64,000 bases of DNA from Mesorhizobium neociceri (GTDB lineage: Bacteria; Pseudomonadota; Alphaproteobacteria; Rhizobiales; Rhizobiaceae), in contig NZ_JACDTY010000008.1 in NCBI RefSeq assembly GCF_013520985.1, positions 230,535-294,534 of the forward strand, given 5' to 3'. The position numbers and the translations under genes were made by a program. Shown in pieces: positions 54,780 to 63,041 of this stretch (the stretch's first letter is position 1; every line of letters begins with the position of its first letter). The notes beneath the pieces were generated by a model, which made no database searches, was not told the DNA's origin, and worked only from the letters and a program-made list of their open reading frames with translations.

Positions 54780-54845
54780 GACAGGAATTGGCCGATCGAA
54801 ATCGGCGAGCCGATTTGCATGAAGCAGCAGGAGCAACTGCCTCAT
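54780..54845 (-). pseudogene. Broken 5' fragment of a sixA paralogue
   Basis: The frame MRQLLLLLHANR-LADFDRPI aligns with the start of SixA, MKQLLLLRHAK...LADFDRPL, after about 18 missing bases. The DNA is recognisably alike (ATG, CAG, TGCTCCTGCTGC, GCCGATTTCGA). The active-site Arg-His is changed (RHA to LHA) and the rest is absent. It is in frame with hicB, but hicB has its own ribosome-binding site. Confidence 0.75.
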
Positions 54846-54855
54846 CAGTCTCAAT

Positions 54856-55188
54856 TCACGACCACGGGATGTCAGGCTGGAAGTCTGTGCCGTATCGGCC
54901 ACCATGCTTCGTACCAGTTGCCGTGTCGAAGGCTGCCCAGAGCATGCCGAAGATGAAAACGCCTGCACGCCTTCCGTCCCTATCCCATCTCACCGCTATG
55001 TCCTTCGCGGTGATGGCCCAGACGCCCGATCGAATGTGAATTGCATCAATCACCGCACCTGCATTTCCGTCTTGGATTCGGTAAAGGTAGAAATACGCCG
55101 TGGCATTTTGCGGGTCACCTGCCTCGGTATACTCGAACACGCCGGCCAGATCGCCTGTTGTCCGGATTGCGCTATCGAAAACGTCCAT
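54856..55188 (-). CDS. Hypothetical protein
   Basis: 110 residues, started at the ATG of MDVFDSAIRTTGDLAG because the upstream extension begins with a poor TTG. The sequence contains EYTEAGDPQNATAYFYLYRIQDGNAGAVIDAIHIRSGVWAITAKDIAVRW and GVFIFGMLWAAFDTATG. It is mixed in composition, without clear signal peptide or membrane helix. It lies between purN and the hicB/sixA remnant segment, a place that appears to have taken up foreign DNA. No family is recognised. Confidence 0.6.
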   Translation of the reverse strand: MDVFDSAIRTTGDLAGVFEYTEAGDPQNATAYFYLYRIQDGNAGAVIDAIHIRSGVWAITAKDIAVRWDRDGRRAGVFIFGMLWAAFDTATGTKHGGRYGTDFQPDIPWS

Positions 55189-55239
55189 GGCTATGTTTTC
55201 TACCACGCGCAACGGTATATTGGCGACCCTGGAGCGGCC

Positions 55240-55947
55240 TCAGGGCGTGATCCGCGCCAGATGCTCGAGGTCGCGTTCCTCGCGCAACGGGTCGGGGGCC
55301 ATCACCACGGAGGTGGCGTTGTCGGCATCGTCGGCGAAATGCGCCAGCACGGTGCGGCCGCCTTCCATGCGCGCTTTGCCGTCGGCGACCAGCCCCAGCG
55401 CCAATGCATAGAGCCGGTGCTCGGCCTTCAGCACGCGCGCGGCCAGCGTATCCTCATTGTCGCCGACCATCACCGGCACCGCGGCTTGCGCGATGATCGG
55501 GCCGTCGTCCATCTCGGGCGTGACGAAATGCACCGTGCAGCCATGGATGCGCATGCCGGCGCGCAGGGCACGTGCGTGTGTGTCCAGTCCTTTGAAGGCG
55601 GGCAGCAGGGCAGGGTGGATGTTGAGCATGCGCCCCTGCCATTTCTCGACCAGGCCGCGGGAAAGGATGCGCAAATAGCCGGCCAGCGCCACGATCTCGG
55701 CGTTGAACGCAATCAGCGCGGCGTCGATCGCCGCATCATGGGCGTCCTTGCTCGCATGGTCGGCGCGCGCGATGACTTTGGTCGGGATGCCCCGCGCGGC
55801 GGCGATGCCGAGGCCGGCGGCGTTGGCTCGGTCGGAGATGACGCCGACGATTTCGGCGGGATAGGCGGGATCGCTGGCCGCCGCGATCAGCGCCGTCATG
55901 TTGGAGCCGCGTCCCGAGATCAAGACAACCGTGCGTTTCCTGCTCAT
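55240..55947 (-). CDS. purN: Phosphoribosylglycinamide formyltransferase
   Basis: PurN transfers a formyl group from 10-formyltetrahydrofolate in the third step of purine synthesis. 235 residues. Signatures: VVLISGRGSNMTALIAA (phosphate-binding loop), ALAGYLRILSRGLVEKWQGRMLNIHPALLPAFKGLDTHARAL with the catalytic Asn-x-His, and VHFVTPEMDDGPIIAQAAVPV with the Asp. The length is slightly above the E. coli enzyme because of a C-terminal tail. The ATG overlaps the purM stop by 4 bases, so purM and purN are co-translated. Confidence 0.96.
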   Translation of the reverse strand: MSRKRTVVLISGRGSNMTALIAAASDPAYPAEIVGVISDRANAAGLGIAAARGIPTKVIARADHASKDAHDAAIDAALIAFNAEIVALAGYLRILSRGLVEKWQGRMLNIHPALLPAFKGLDTHARALRAGMRIHGCTVHFVTPEMDDGPIIAQAAVPVMVGDNEDTLAARVLKAEHRLYALALGLVADGKARMEGGRTVLAHFADDADNATSVVMAPDPLREERDLEHLARITP

Positions 55948-57008
55948 AGGCCGATCGAACCTCGATAAATGACGCCGGCGTCGCGGCGCGGCACGATGCG
56001 GCCGATCGGCGTCACCGTCTCGCCGGCCTCCTGCAGAACGGCGGCGACTTGCGCGGCCTGGCCGGAGGCGACGACGAGGATCATGCCGATGCCGCAGTTG
56101 AAGGTGCGCATCATCTCTTCCGGCGCCACGCCGCCGGTTTTCGCCAGCCAGGAAAAGACGGGCGGTACATCGATGGCATTGAGGTCGAGCTCGGCGGAGA
56201 AATCCTTCGGCAGGACGCGCGGGATATTTTCGGGAAAGCCGCCGCCGGTGATGTGGGCCAGCGCCTTGATGCCATGCGTGTTGCGGATCGCCTTGAGGAT
56301 CGACTTCACATAGATGCGCGTCGGTTCCAGCAGCGCTTCCGCCAGCGTCGCCTCGTCGTTGAACGGCGCCGGATCGCTCCAGGCAAGTCCGCTGACGCCA
56401 ACGATGCGGCGCACCAGCGAAAAGCCGTTCGAATGCAGGCCCGACGAGGCCAGACCCAAAAGCACGTCGCCCTCGACGATGTCGTCGGTCGGCAAGAGCT
56501 GGCCGCGTTCAGCCGCACCCACGGCAAAGCCGGCAAGGTCGTAATCATTGCCATGATACATGCCGGGCATTTCGGCCGTCTCGCCACCGATCAGCGCGCA
56601 GCCGGCCTGACGGCAGCCCGTCGCGATGCCGCCGACGATTGCCGCCCCCTGGTCGGGGTCGAGCTTGCCGGTGGCGAAATAGTCGAGGAAGAATAGTGGC
56701 TCGGCGCCCTGGACGACGATGTCGTTGACGCACATGGCGACGAGGTCGATGCCGATCGTGTCATGCTTGCCGGCATCGATGGCGATCTTCAGCTTGGTGC
56801 CGACGCCATCATTGGCGGCAACCAGTACCGGGTCGGTGAAGCCCGCCGCCTTGAGATCGAACAGGCCGCCAAAACCGCCGATCTCGCCATCGGCGCCCGG
56901 CCGGCGCGTTGCGCGCACCAGCGGCTTGATCTTCTCGACCATAAGGTTGCCGGCATCGATATCGACACCCGCCTCGGCATAGGTGAGCCCGTTCTTGCGC
57001 TTGCTCAT
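55944..57008 (-). CDS. purM: Phosphoribosylformylglycinamidine cyclo-ligase
   Basis: PurM closes the imidazole ring to make aminoimidazole ribotide, using ATP. 354 residues. Signatures: LTYAEAGVDIDAGNLMVEKIKPLV near the start, DGVGTKLKIAIDAGKHDTIGIDLVAMCVNDIVVQGAEPLFFLDYFATGKLD, and GETAEMPGMYHGNDYDLAGFAVG, then GLHSNGFSLVRRI and ITGGGFPENIPRVLP. The start is MSKRKNGLTY at 57008; the upstream frame is not conserved. It forms a purM-purN operon on the minus strand, divergent from an O-methyltransferase gene. Confidence 0.97.
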   Translation of the reverse strand: MSKRKNGLTYAEAGVDIDAGNLMVEKIKPLVRATRRPGADGEIGGFGGLFDLKAAGFTDPVLVAANDGVGTKLKIAIDAGKHDTIGIDLVAMCVNDIVVQGAEPLFFLDYFATGKLDPDQGAAIVGGIATGCRQAGCALIGGETAEMPGMYHGNDYDLAGFAVGAAERGQLLPTDDIVEGDVLLGLASSGLHSNGFSLVRRIVGVSGLAWSDPAPFNDEATLAEALLEPTRIYVKSILKAIRNTHGIKALAHITGGGFPENIPRVLPKDFSAELDLNAIDVPPVFSWLAKTGGVAPEEMMRTFNCGIGMILVVASGQAAQVAAVLQEAGETVTPIGRIVPRRDAGVIYRGSIGL

Positions 57009-57260
57009 ACTCTTTCCCTGCTTTCCCGGGCTCTTCGCATGAACGGCTGCGCCTCGCAAGGATAAGGGCTGGGATGGTTGGCTTTTCCGTTCGACAAAAC
57101 AGTGGACAGGCGCCTTTCATCTGCGGTCGCGCGTCCTTTGCGCAGCCTCTCTGGAGAGGCAAAACCCCGTACCTCCATCTTCGCCTTCTCCCCTTTGCAT
57201 CCTTGTGTCCTGCCGCTGTTGGTGCTCAGTTGCCACGCATCAGGCATCCGGGGACAAGCC
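57009..57260. other. Divergent region between purM and the O-methyltransferase gene
   Basis: About 250 bases with promoters for both directions. A frame is open upstream of the methyltransferase start but has no protein-like character. A purine-box (PurR-like) site was looked for and not seen. Confidence 0.5.
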
Positions 57261-58250
57261 ATGCTCAATCCGTCGCAACAGATCATGAGACTGGGACTTG
57301 GATTTGCCGTGTCACAGGCGCTGCGCGTCATTGTCGAACTCGGCATCCCCGATCTCCTCGCCGTCGGCGAGCAATCGGTGGATGAACTGGCGGCTGCCAC
57401 TCAGTCGGATGCTGACGCGCTCTATCGTGTAATGCGACTTCTCGCGCCTGAGGGCGTCTTCAGGGAAGTACTGCCCCGTCATTTCGAGTTGACGGAGGTC
57501 GGCGCCGTGCTGCGCTCCGATCGGCCGGGTCCGGGCGACTTCGTCCGAATGATCAACAGCGAGGCCTATCTTGCCTTCGGGCAGCTCCCGTATTCTGTCC
57601 GCACCGGGAAGCCAGCCTTCGACAAGGTGTTCGGGAGCCCAAGGTTTGACTGGCTGTCGGAACATCCGGAGCAGGCTGCCTTGTTTCAGCGTGCCATGGT
57701 CGCCTTGGGCCAAGGCGCCAACGAGGCCATTGCCGAAGCTTATGACTTCAAGACGTTCACACGGATCGTCGACGTTGGCGGCGGACATGGTCAGCTTCTC
57801 TCGGCAATCCTGGCCCGCAACCCTCATTTGAGCGGCGTGCTTTTCGACCTGCCTTCGGGCGTCGCGGCAGCACGCCAGGGTGCCGGAGGCGACCTGCCGC
57901 GCACCGAATTTGTCGCCGGTGATTTCTTTGAGAGCGTTCCCACTGGTGACATTTATGTCATCAAGAAGGTCATTCACGACTGGGATGATGCGGCTGCCGC
58001 GACGATCCTGCGGAATTGCCGCAAGGCAACGCCGCCGAGCGGGAAGGTTCTTGTGGCCGAGACGCTTGTGCCGGCGGGTGACGAGCCGAACCAGATCAAG
58101 GGTATTGACGTGGTCATACTCGCCGTCACCGGCGGCCTTGAGAGAACGCAGGCCCAATATGCAGGCTTGTTCGACGCCGCTGGTCTACGCCTTGAACGAG
58201 TGATTCAGACCCGAGGACCCATTTCAATCGTTGAGGCGTCTGCGGCCTAA
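57261..58250 (+). CDS. O-methyltransferase (plant-type dimerisation domain)
   Basis: 329 residues. The N-terminal winged-helix dimerisation domain (QALRVIVELGIPDLLAVGEQSVDELAAATQSDADALYRVMRLLAPEGVF) precedes a Methyltransf_2 domain: RIVDVGGGHGQLLSAILARNPHLSGVLFDLPSGV (SAM motif), DIYVIKKVIHDWDDAAAATILRNCRKATPPSGKVLVAETL with the His-Asp region of the catalytic loop. It should methylate a hydroxylated aromatic or polyketide-like compound with SAM. It interrupts what is usually a compact purNM/perM/hdaA neighbourhood in rhizobia, and is flanked by a palindromic repeat, so it may be an accessory insertion. Confidence 0.88.
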   Translation: MLNPSQQIMRLGLGFAVSQALRVIVELGIPDLLAVGEQSVDELAAATQSDADALYRVMRLLAPEGVFREVLPRHFELTEVGAVLRSDRPGPGDFVRMINSEAYLAFGQLPYSVRTGKPAFDKVFGSPRFDWLSEHPEQAALFQRAMVALGQGANEAIAEAYDFKTFTRIVDVGGGHGQLLSAILARNPHLSGVLFDLPSGVAAARQGAGGDLPRTEFVAGDFFESVPTGDIYVIKKVIHDWDDAAAATILRNCRKATPPSGKVLVAETLVPAGDEPNQIKGIDVVILAVTGGLERTQAQYAGLFDAAGLRLERVIQTRGPISIVEASAA

Positions 58251-58333
58251 CCAACGAAGCTCTCGCAGTAAGCCCAGGTCGCGGTACTTCGTCTTGCAAG
58301 ACCCGGCCCTTCGCTGTCGCTCCGGGCGTTCGT

Positions 58334-58367
58334 CGTTCGGAAAGCCAAGCAATTGGCTTTCCGAACG
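58334..58367. repeat. Strong perfect hairpin, intergenic
   Basis: Arms CGTTCGGAAAGCCAA and TTGGCTTTCCGAACG, a perfect 15-bp stem around GCAA, without a following T run. The preceding GCCCTTCGCTGTCGCTCCGGGCGTTCGTCG looks like part of a dispersed repeat. It lies 84 bases after the O-methyltransferase stop. Confidence 0.8.
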
Positions 58368-58414
58368 CCACGCGGACCACGTCTCACCCCTTGCATCCGC
58401 CTTCCGTCCGTCTC

Positions 58415-59008
58415 ATGTATCAACAAGACATAAAGCGACGGGACATCCGTTTGACCATCCCCAACCTGATCACCATCATGCGCTTCGTGCTGGTGCCGGC
58501 CGTTGTGCTGGCGATGCTGAATATGCGCTGGGACTGGGCCTTTGCCGGCTTTCTCGTTGCCGGCATTTCCGACGGTGTCGACGGCTTCATCGCCCGCCGT
58601 TTCAACCAGCATTCGAAACTCGGCGCCTATCTCGATCCGATGGCTGACAAGGTGCTTCTGGTCTCGGTGTTCGTGGTCATGGGCTTCATCGGGCAATTGC
58701 CGCTGTGGCTGGTGGTCACCATGGTCTCGCGCGATGCGCTGATCATCTGCGCGGTGCTTTTGTCCACAGTCATGGCGCATCCGGTCGAGATGAAGCCGCT
58801 CTACGTGTCGAAGGCCAACACCGCCGTCCAGATCGTGCTGGCAGCGGTGGTGCTGGGCGAACTTGCCCTTGGCCTTCACCTCGACCCGTTGCGGCCCGCG
58901 CTCATATTGCTGTCCGGGGTCTTGACCGTGGCTTCGGCCGCGGCCTATCTCGTGGGCTGGCTGAGGCATATGAGCGGCTATGGCGAAGGCTCCACACCGG
59001 GCACCTGA
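58415..59008 (+). CDS. CDP-alcohol phosphatidyltransferase family protein (second copy)
   Basis: 197 residues with about six membrane helices. The catalytic motif is DGVDGFIARRFNQ then GAYLDPMADK (D-G-x2-A-R-x8-G-x3-D-x3-D). The N-terminus TIPNLITIMRFVLVPAVVLAML resembles PgsA, but the gene sits apart from uvrC. It could make phosphatidylglycerophosphate, cardiolipin or another phospholipid. The gene overlaps the next (PerM-type) gene by 29 bases, a coupling that looks deliberate. A second such enzyme (pgsA at 13.2 kb) probably covers the main activity, so substrate assignment is open. Confidence 0.88.
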   Translation: MYQQDIKRRDIRLTIPNLITIMRFVLVPAVVLAMLNMRWDWAFAGFLVAGISDGVDGFIARRFNQHSKLGAYLDPMADKVLLVSVFVVMGFIGQLPLWLVVTMVSRDALIICAVLLSTVMAHPVEMKPLYVSKANTAVQIVLAAVVLGELALGLHLDPLRPALILLSGVLTVASAAAYLVGWLRHMSGYGEGSTPGT

Positions 59009-60185
59009 CCAAGGATCCATCGAAGCGGCGGCCGAGGCCGCGGCGGCAGGCGAAGCTGCGTCCGTGGCATTCCGACGCCAGATCTTCTTCTGGCTGGGCA
59101 CGGCCGTGTTCCTGGCGCTGTTCCTATATATCTTCTCCAGCATCCTGTTGCCGTTCGTCGCCGGCATGGTACTGGCCTATTTCCTCGACCCGGTTGCCGA
59201 CCGGTTGCAGCGCCTCGGTCTCTCCCGGCTGATGGCGACGGTGGTCATCCTCATTGCCTTCATCATCCTGCTGGTGCTGGCCTTCGTCATCCTGGTTCCG
59301 GTGCTGGCGACGCAAATGGCTGATTTCGCCGGCAAGCTGCCGGAATATTTGACCCGGCTGCAGTCGCTGATCACCAGCTTCGACCCGAAATGGCTGGAGC
59401 AGAAATTCGGCGTCAATGCCAATGGCTTGCGCGATGGACTGAACTCGCTGCTGACGTCCGGCTTCGGCCTGCTGAGCACCGTCTTCACCTCGATCTGGAG
59501 TTCCGGCGTGGCGCTGGTCTCGGTGGTCAGCCTGTTCGTGGTCACCCCGGTCGTTGCCTTCTACATGCTGCTCGACTGGGACCGCATGGTGGCGGTCGTC
59601 GACAGCTGGGTACCGCGCGATTATGTCGGCACGGTCAGGGCGATCTCCAGGGACATCAACACTGCGACCGCCGGCTTCGTGCGCGGCCAGGGCACGCTGT
59701 GCCTGGTGCTCGGCGCCATGTACGCCACCGGTCTGACGCTGACCGGTTTGAATTTCGCCATCCTCATCGGCCTGTTCGCCGGGCTGATCTCCTTCATTCC
59801 CTATGTCGGTTCGCTGACCGGCCTGGTGCTGGCCGTCGGCGTTGCCTTCGTCCAGTTCTGGCCGGATTGGACCATGATCGTCGCCGTCGCCGTGGTGTTC
59901 TTCATCGGCCAGTTCATCGAAGGCAACATCCTGCAGCCCAGGCTGGTCGGCAAAAGCGTCGGCCTGCATCCGGTCTGGCTGATGTTTGCGCTGTTTGCCT
60001 TCGGCGCCCTGTTCGGCTTCGTCGGCCTGCTGATCGCCGTTCCTGCTTCGGCGGCGGTTGCTGTGCTGGTGCGCTTTGCCATTGCCCGCTATCTCGAATC
60101 GCCGCTCTACAAGGGACACTCCACCGAGCCCGTCCCGCCGCTCCCCGCCGATCGCGGCGGCGGCCACCGGACGCGGCGCGGCTGA
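58980..60185 (+). CDS. AI-2E/PerM-family permease
   Basis: 401 residues, about seven or eight hydrophobic segments (FFWLGTAVFLALFLYIFSSILLPFVAGMVLAYFLDP; LMATVVILIAFIILLVLAFVILV; ISFIPYVGSLTGLVLAVGVAFVQFW; the last segment FGFVGLLIAVPASAAVAVLVRF). The family includes TqsA and PerM; roles range from autoinducer export to sodium-dependent transport, so a specific substrate should not be assumed. Its charged soluble C-terminus ends one base before hdaA. Position with hdaA is common in alphaproteobacteria. Confidence 0.9.
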   Translation: MAKAPHRAPDQGSIEAAAEAAAAGEAASVAFRRQIFFWLGTAVFLALFLYIFSSILLPFVAGMVLAYFLDPVADRLQRLGLSRLMATVVILIAFIILLVLAFVILVPVLATQMADFAGKLPEYLTRLQSLITSFDPKWLEQKFGVNANGLRDGLNSLLTSGFGLLSTVFTSIWSSGVALVSVVSLFVVTPVVAFYMLLDWDRMVAVVDSWVPRDYVGTVRAISRDINTATAGFVRGQGTLCLVLGAMYATGLTLTGLNFAILIGLFAGLISFIPYVGSLTGLVLAVGVAFVQFWPDWTMIVAVAVVFFIGQFIEGNILQPRLVGKSVGLHPVWLMFALFAFGALFGFVGLLIAVPASAAVAVLVRFAIARYLESPLYKGHSTEPVPPLPADRGGGHRTRRG

Positions 60186-60186
60186 C

Positions 60187-60891
60187 GTGGCCGACCAGAG
60201 AACCGAACCGCCGCGCCAGCTACCGCTCGATCTCGGCCACGGCACCGGCTATTCGCGCGACGAGCTGGTGGTGTCGGCCACCAACCGCGAGGCGGCGGCC
60301 CTGGTCGACCGCTGGCCGGACTGGCCGTCGCCGGTGATCGTGCTCGCCGGCCCGGCCGGTTCCGGCAAGACACATCTGGGCTCGATCTGGCACGCCCGGG
60401 CCAACGCTGTGGCGGTCGATGCCCTGCGCATCGGCAATGCCATCGCCGGACTCGGCGGCAGGCCGGCGCTGATCGACGATGTCGACAAGACAGCCATCGA
60501 CGAGGCGGACCTGTTCCACCTCATCAATGAAGTGCGCGGCGCCGGGTCCACCTTGCTGTTGACGGCGCGGCGCTTCCCCGCCGCCTGGGGGGTGACGCTG
60601 CCCGATCTCGCCTCGCGGCTGAAGGCCGCGGCAACCGTCGAGATCCATGAGCCGGACGACCTGCTTCTGGCCGGCGTCATCACCAAACTGTTCGCCGACC
60701 GCCAGGTCGAGGTCGAGCCGCATGTCGTGCAATATCTGGTGCGCCGCATCGAGCGCTCGCTTGCCACCGCGATGCGCGTGGTCGAACGGCTCGACCGCAC
60801 GGCGCTCGAGCGCAAGACGCCGATCACCCGCGCGCTCGCCGCCGAGATCGTCAGTGCCATGGACGAGGGGCAGGGCGAGTTCGAGATTTAG
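60187..60891 (+). CDS. hdaA: Regulatory inactivator of DnaA, HdaA-type
   Basis: 234 residues beginning at GTG one base after the permease stop. QLPLDL at residues 11-16 is the sliding-clamp-binding motif that Hda uses on DnaN. A DnaA-like AAA+ fold follows: Walker A region AGPAGSGKTHL (about 54-64), ALIDDVDK (Walker B), LLLTARRFPAAWGVTLPDLASRLKAAATVEIHEPDD and ERSLATAMRVVERLDRTAL. There is no DnaA DNA-binding domain IV. It stimulates ATP hydrolysis by DnaA after replication starts, preventing a second start. Confidence 0.93.
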   Translation: MADQRTEPPRQLPLDLGHGTGYSRDELVVSATNREAAALVDRWPDWPSPVIVLAGPAGSGKTHLGSIWHARANAVAVDALRIGNAIAGLGGRPALIDDVDKTAIDEADLFHLINEVRGAGSTLLLTARRFPAAWGVTLPDLASRLKAAATVEIHEPDDLLLAGVITKLFADRQVEVEPHVVQYLVRRIERSLATAMRVVERLDRTALERKTPITRALAAEIVSAMDEGQGEFEI

Positions 60892-61105
60892 GGCCGTCGA
60901 AGGGGAGACTCCCCTGGTGTCCCATTTCGGGAAACATATGCTGGCATCCATCTTGCAACACTGCGCCTGCCGGCTGACCCCGGTCCTGATCGCGTTCCTG
61001 ATCGGGTTGTAGGCTCGCCGGGAGTGATGATTGGGGTTCTCGCCCGGCGAGCTTACCTTCAGGCAGAATGGCGGCCAGAGTGCCCAGTAGAAGGGTGCGT
61101 CCCTG
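60892..61105. other. Intergenic region (214 bp) after hdaA
   Basis: It holds a 10-bp perfect stem, GCTCGCCGGG / CCCGGCGAGC (61013-61022 and 61043-61052), with a 20-nt loop; no T run. ppk, the usual rhizobial neighbour of hdaA, is not present here. Confidence 0.6.
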
Positions 61106-61366
61106 TCACGCCCACAACGGGGCCAGATAGCGGACCAGCAGGTAGACCGCCGTATGCGCAGCCACGTAGCAGGCGGCGACGACGACAAAGAAGGTCAGGC
61201 TGGCGGGCCACGACCGGGGAGGGCCCTGCCTCTTGCTCGGCCGGTTGTTCCAGATCCACAGGGCAGCACAAATAATGGCCCAGACGACGACGAACGGAAT
61301 CGCGATACCGATATAAGCGAAATAGGCAGGGCCAATCAGCGACAGCCATGCCTCGAGACCTAGCAT
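61106..61366 (-). CDS. Small inner-membrane protein
   Basis: 86 residues with two long hydrophobic segments (PAYFAYIGIAIPFVVVWAIICAALWI and LTFFVVVAACYVAAHTAVYLLVRYLA) separated by a basic loop (NNRPSKRQGPPRSW), which suggests both ends periplasmic and the loop cytoplasmic. AGGGGAG precedes the ATG with good spacing. Function unknown. It stands alone between hdaA and the quinone reductase gene. Confidence 0.75.
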   Translation of the reverse strand: MLGLEAWLSLIGPAYFAYIGIAIPFVVVWAIICAALWIWNNRPSKRQGPPRSWPASLTFFVVVAACYVAAHTAVYLLVRYLAPLWA

Positions 61367-61446
61367 CCAGAATCTCCCCTTTGACCGAAGTCTAGACCGG
61401 CGGCTGCGATGGAAGCGAGGGGATTATCCGAGCGAAGCGCTTTGCG

Positions 61447-62415
61447 TCAAATCTTCAGCACCACCCGGCCGAACGGGCGCTCCTCGATGAGATACCGCAG
61501 GCCTTTGGCGGCATCCTCCAGCGCCAAGACCTTCGCCACGACCGGCTTGACCTTGCCGGATACAAGCAGGTCCGAAATGACCGACCAGGCTGCTTGCCAG
61601 GCCGACGCGCTTTCGGTGAGCAGCAAGAACCCCTTGATGCTTGCAGCTTTCCAGATCAGGTCGGTGACGTTGATCGTGCTTTCGCGTCCGGCGGAGTAAC
61701 CGAGCGTAACCACCGATGCGCCCGGCGCCAGGGCCGACAGTGCGGCGCTCAGGATCTTGCCGCCGATGCCGTCGATGACGATGTCGGCGCCATGACCTTC
61801 ACTGAGCCGCTTGACGCCGTCGGCCAGGCCTTCGTCGGTGAGGTCGATGACTTCGGAAAAGCCGAGCGCCTTCGCTTCCTTGGCCTTGGCGTGGCTGGTG
61901 GTGGAAGAGATGCTATGGCCGGCGCCGAGCGCACGCGCCAGCTGCGTCACGGCGTTGCCGACGGAGCCGCCGATGGCCGGCGCCAGTACAACCTTGCCGG
62001 CCGCGAAGCCGGCATTCATCAGTGCGATATAGGCTGTGAGATAGGCGACCGGCAGGCTTGCGGCCGCGGTGTCGTCGATCGCATCGGGGACGCGCAGCAG
62101 CAATTCCTTGGGAACGGCGACATAGTCCGAATAGGTGCCGTTCTCGAAGACGCCGAAGGGGCCGAGAAATGCCACCCGCGTGCCATCGGGAAAATCGGCA
62201 TCGCCGCCCTCGATGACGCCGGCGCCCTCATTGCCGAGCACCAGCGGCGCCGTCGAGCGCGGAAACTGCCCGCTCAGGATCGTATGATCGAGCGGCGTCA
62301 CGCCGGCGGCCCGCATCCGCACCAGCAGCCGCCCTTCGGATGGGATCGGCTTGGGGATGTCGGCTAGTTTCAGATCGTGGTAACCGCTAAAGCGGTCAGC
62401 TCTCATCGCACGCAT
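61447..62415 (-). CDS. Zinc-independent quinone oxidoreductase-type MDR dehydrogenase
   Basis: 322 residues of the medium-chain dehydrogenase/reductase superfamily, quinone-reductase-like subgroup. Features: GRLLVRMRAAGVTPLDHTILSGQFP, LVLGNEGAGVIEGG, cofactor motif APAIGGSVGNAVTQLARALGAG (A/GxGGxVG), EVIDLTDEGLADGVKRLSEGHGADIVIDGIGG. The catalytic-zinc Cys and the four structural Cys are absent, so it is likely NADPH-dependent without zinc. GGAAGG precedes the start. It and the next gene on this strand are downstream of a TetR with matching operators at both promoters. Confidence 0.88.
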   Translation of the reverse strand: MRAMRADRFSGYHDLKLADIPKPIPSEGRLLVRMRAAGVTPLDHTILSGQFPRSTAPLVLGNEGAGVIEGGDADFPDGTRVAFLGPFGVFENGTYSDYVAVPKELLLRVPDAIDDTAAASLPVAYLTAYIALMNAGFAAGKVVLAPAIGGSVGNAVTQLARALGAGHSISSTTSHAKAKEAKALGFSEVIDLTDEGLADGVKRLSEGHGADIVIDGIGGKILSAALSALAPGASVVTLGYSAGRESTINVTDLIWKAASIKGFLLLTESASAWQAAWSVISDLLVSGKVKPVVAKVLALEDAAKGLRYLIEERPFGRVVLKI

Positions 62416-62515
62416 GATTGTATTCCTTCCGTGTTGAATAGGGCATCGGCTTGGCCGCAAATCGCCGTCGCCAGCCTGGCAGGCCTTCTGTTGATTTGAG
62501 GTAGAGTGTTGGTGC

Positions 62516-62962
62516 TCAGGCCTTCGGATCGGCGGCGGCCTTCTCCATGGCCTCGGCCTGCGGTCCCGTCAGATAGAGATCGCCAAATTCGTCGCCGACC
62601 TGTTCCCACATCAGGCGCGAGAACAGCAAAGCGGCGTCGAGCGGGCGGTGATTGATGACGATCGAATCCGCTTCTCCGTCGGCATTCTTATGCGCCAGCA
62701 CCGAGCATTCGATCGGCGTGCCGCGAACCTCGGCCCGGTAGGATTCCATGAAGAAGTCGCTGCCGAAGTCGCCGCGATAGGTGAAGTCCCGGAAGTCGTA
62801 GAGCGGTGCGGCATGCTTCAGCAGCGCCAGTATGGCCTGCTTTCCTTCAATCGGCCGCCTCAGCACGGTTGCCTCGAGCGTGGCGTCCTCGGCAAGAATG
62901 GCCAGCCATGGCGGCGGACCGCTGTGTTTGGGAAGAAGGGGACCTGTGTCGTTGAATTTCAT
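62516..62962 (-). CDS. NTF2-like (SnoaL-type) small protein
   Basis: 148 residues. It resembles the cone-shaped NTF2-like/SnoaL fold: WLAILAEDATLEATVLRRPIEGKQAILALLKHAAPLYDFRDFTYRG, then YRAEVRGTPIECSVLAHKNADGEADSIVINHRPLDAALLFSRLM. Such proteins are isomerases, dehydratases or ligand-binding proteins. The ATG of MKFNDT is chosen; an upstream TTG is weaker. It stands directly between the tetR gene and the quinone reductase on the minus strand and has a TetR-type operator before it, so it is part of the same regulon. Confidence 0.8.
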   Translation of the reverse strand: MKFNDTGPLLPKHSGPPPWLAILAEDATLEATVLRRPIEGKQAILALLKHAAPLYDFRDFTYRGDFGSDFFMESYRAEVRGTPIECSVLAHKNADGEADSIVINHRPLDAALLFSRLMWEQVGDEFGDLYLTGPQAEAMEKAAADPKA

Positions 62963-63000
62963 GATCGGTTCCGGCGGGGAAGGGGTGAAGTTGATACTCA

Positions 63001-63026
63001 ATATGACCAGTCATCTTGAGTTGAGT
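63001..63026. promoter_or_regulatory. TetR operator copy 1, in front of the NTF2-like/quinone-reductase unit
   Basis: ATATGACCAGTCATCTTGAG followed by TTGAGT. It is nearly the same as the box at 63628-63652 before the tetR gene (ATATGACCGGTCGTCTTAAA then TGAGT; one indel, five substitutions). Both contain a symmetric TGACC/GGTCA-type core. Confidence 0.8.
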
Positions 63027-63041
63027 AAAAATAAAAGGCGG

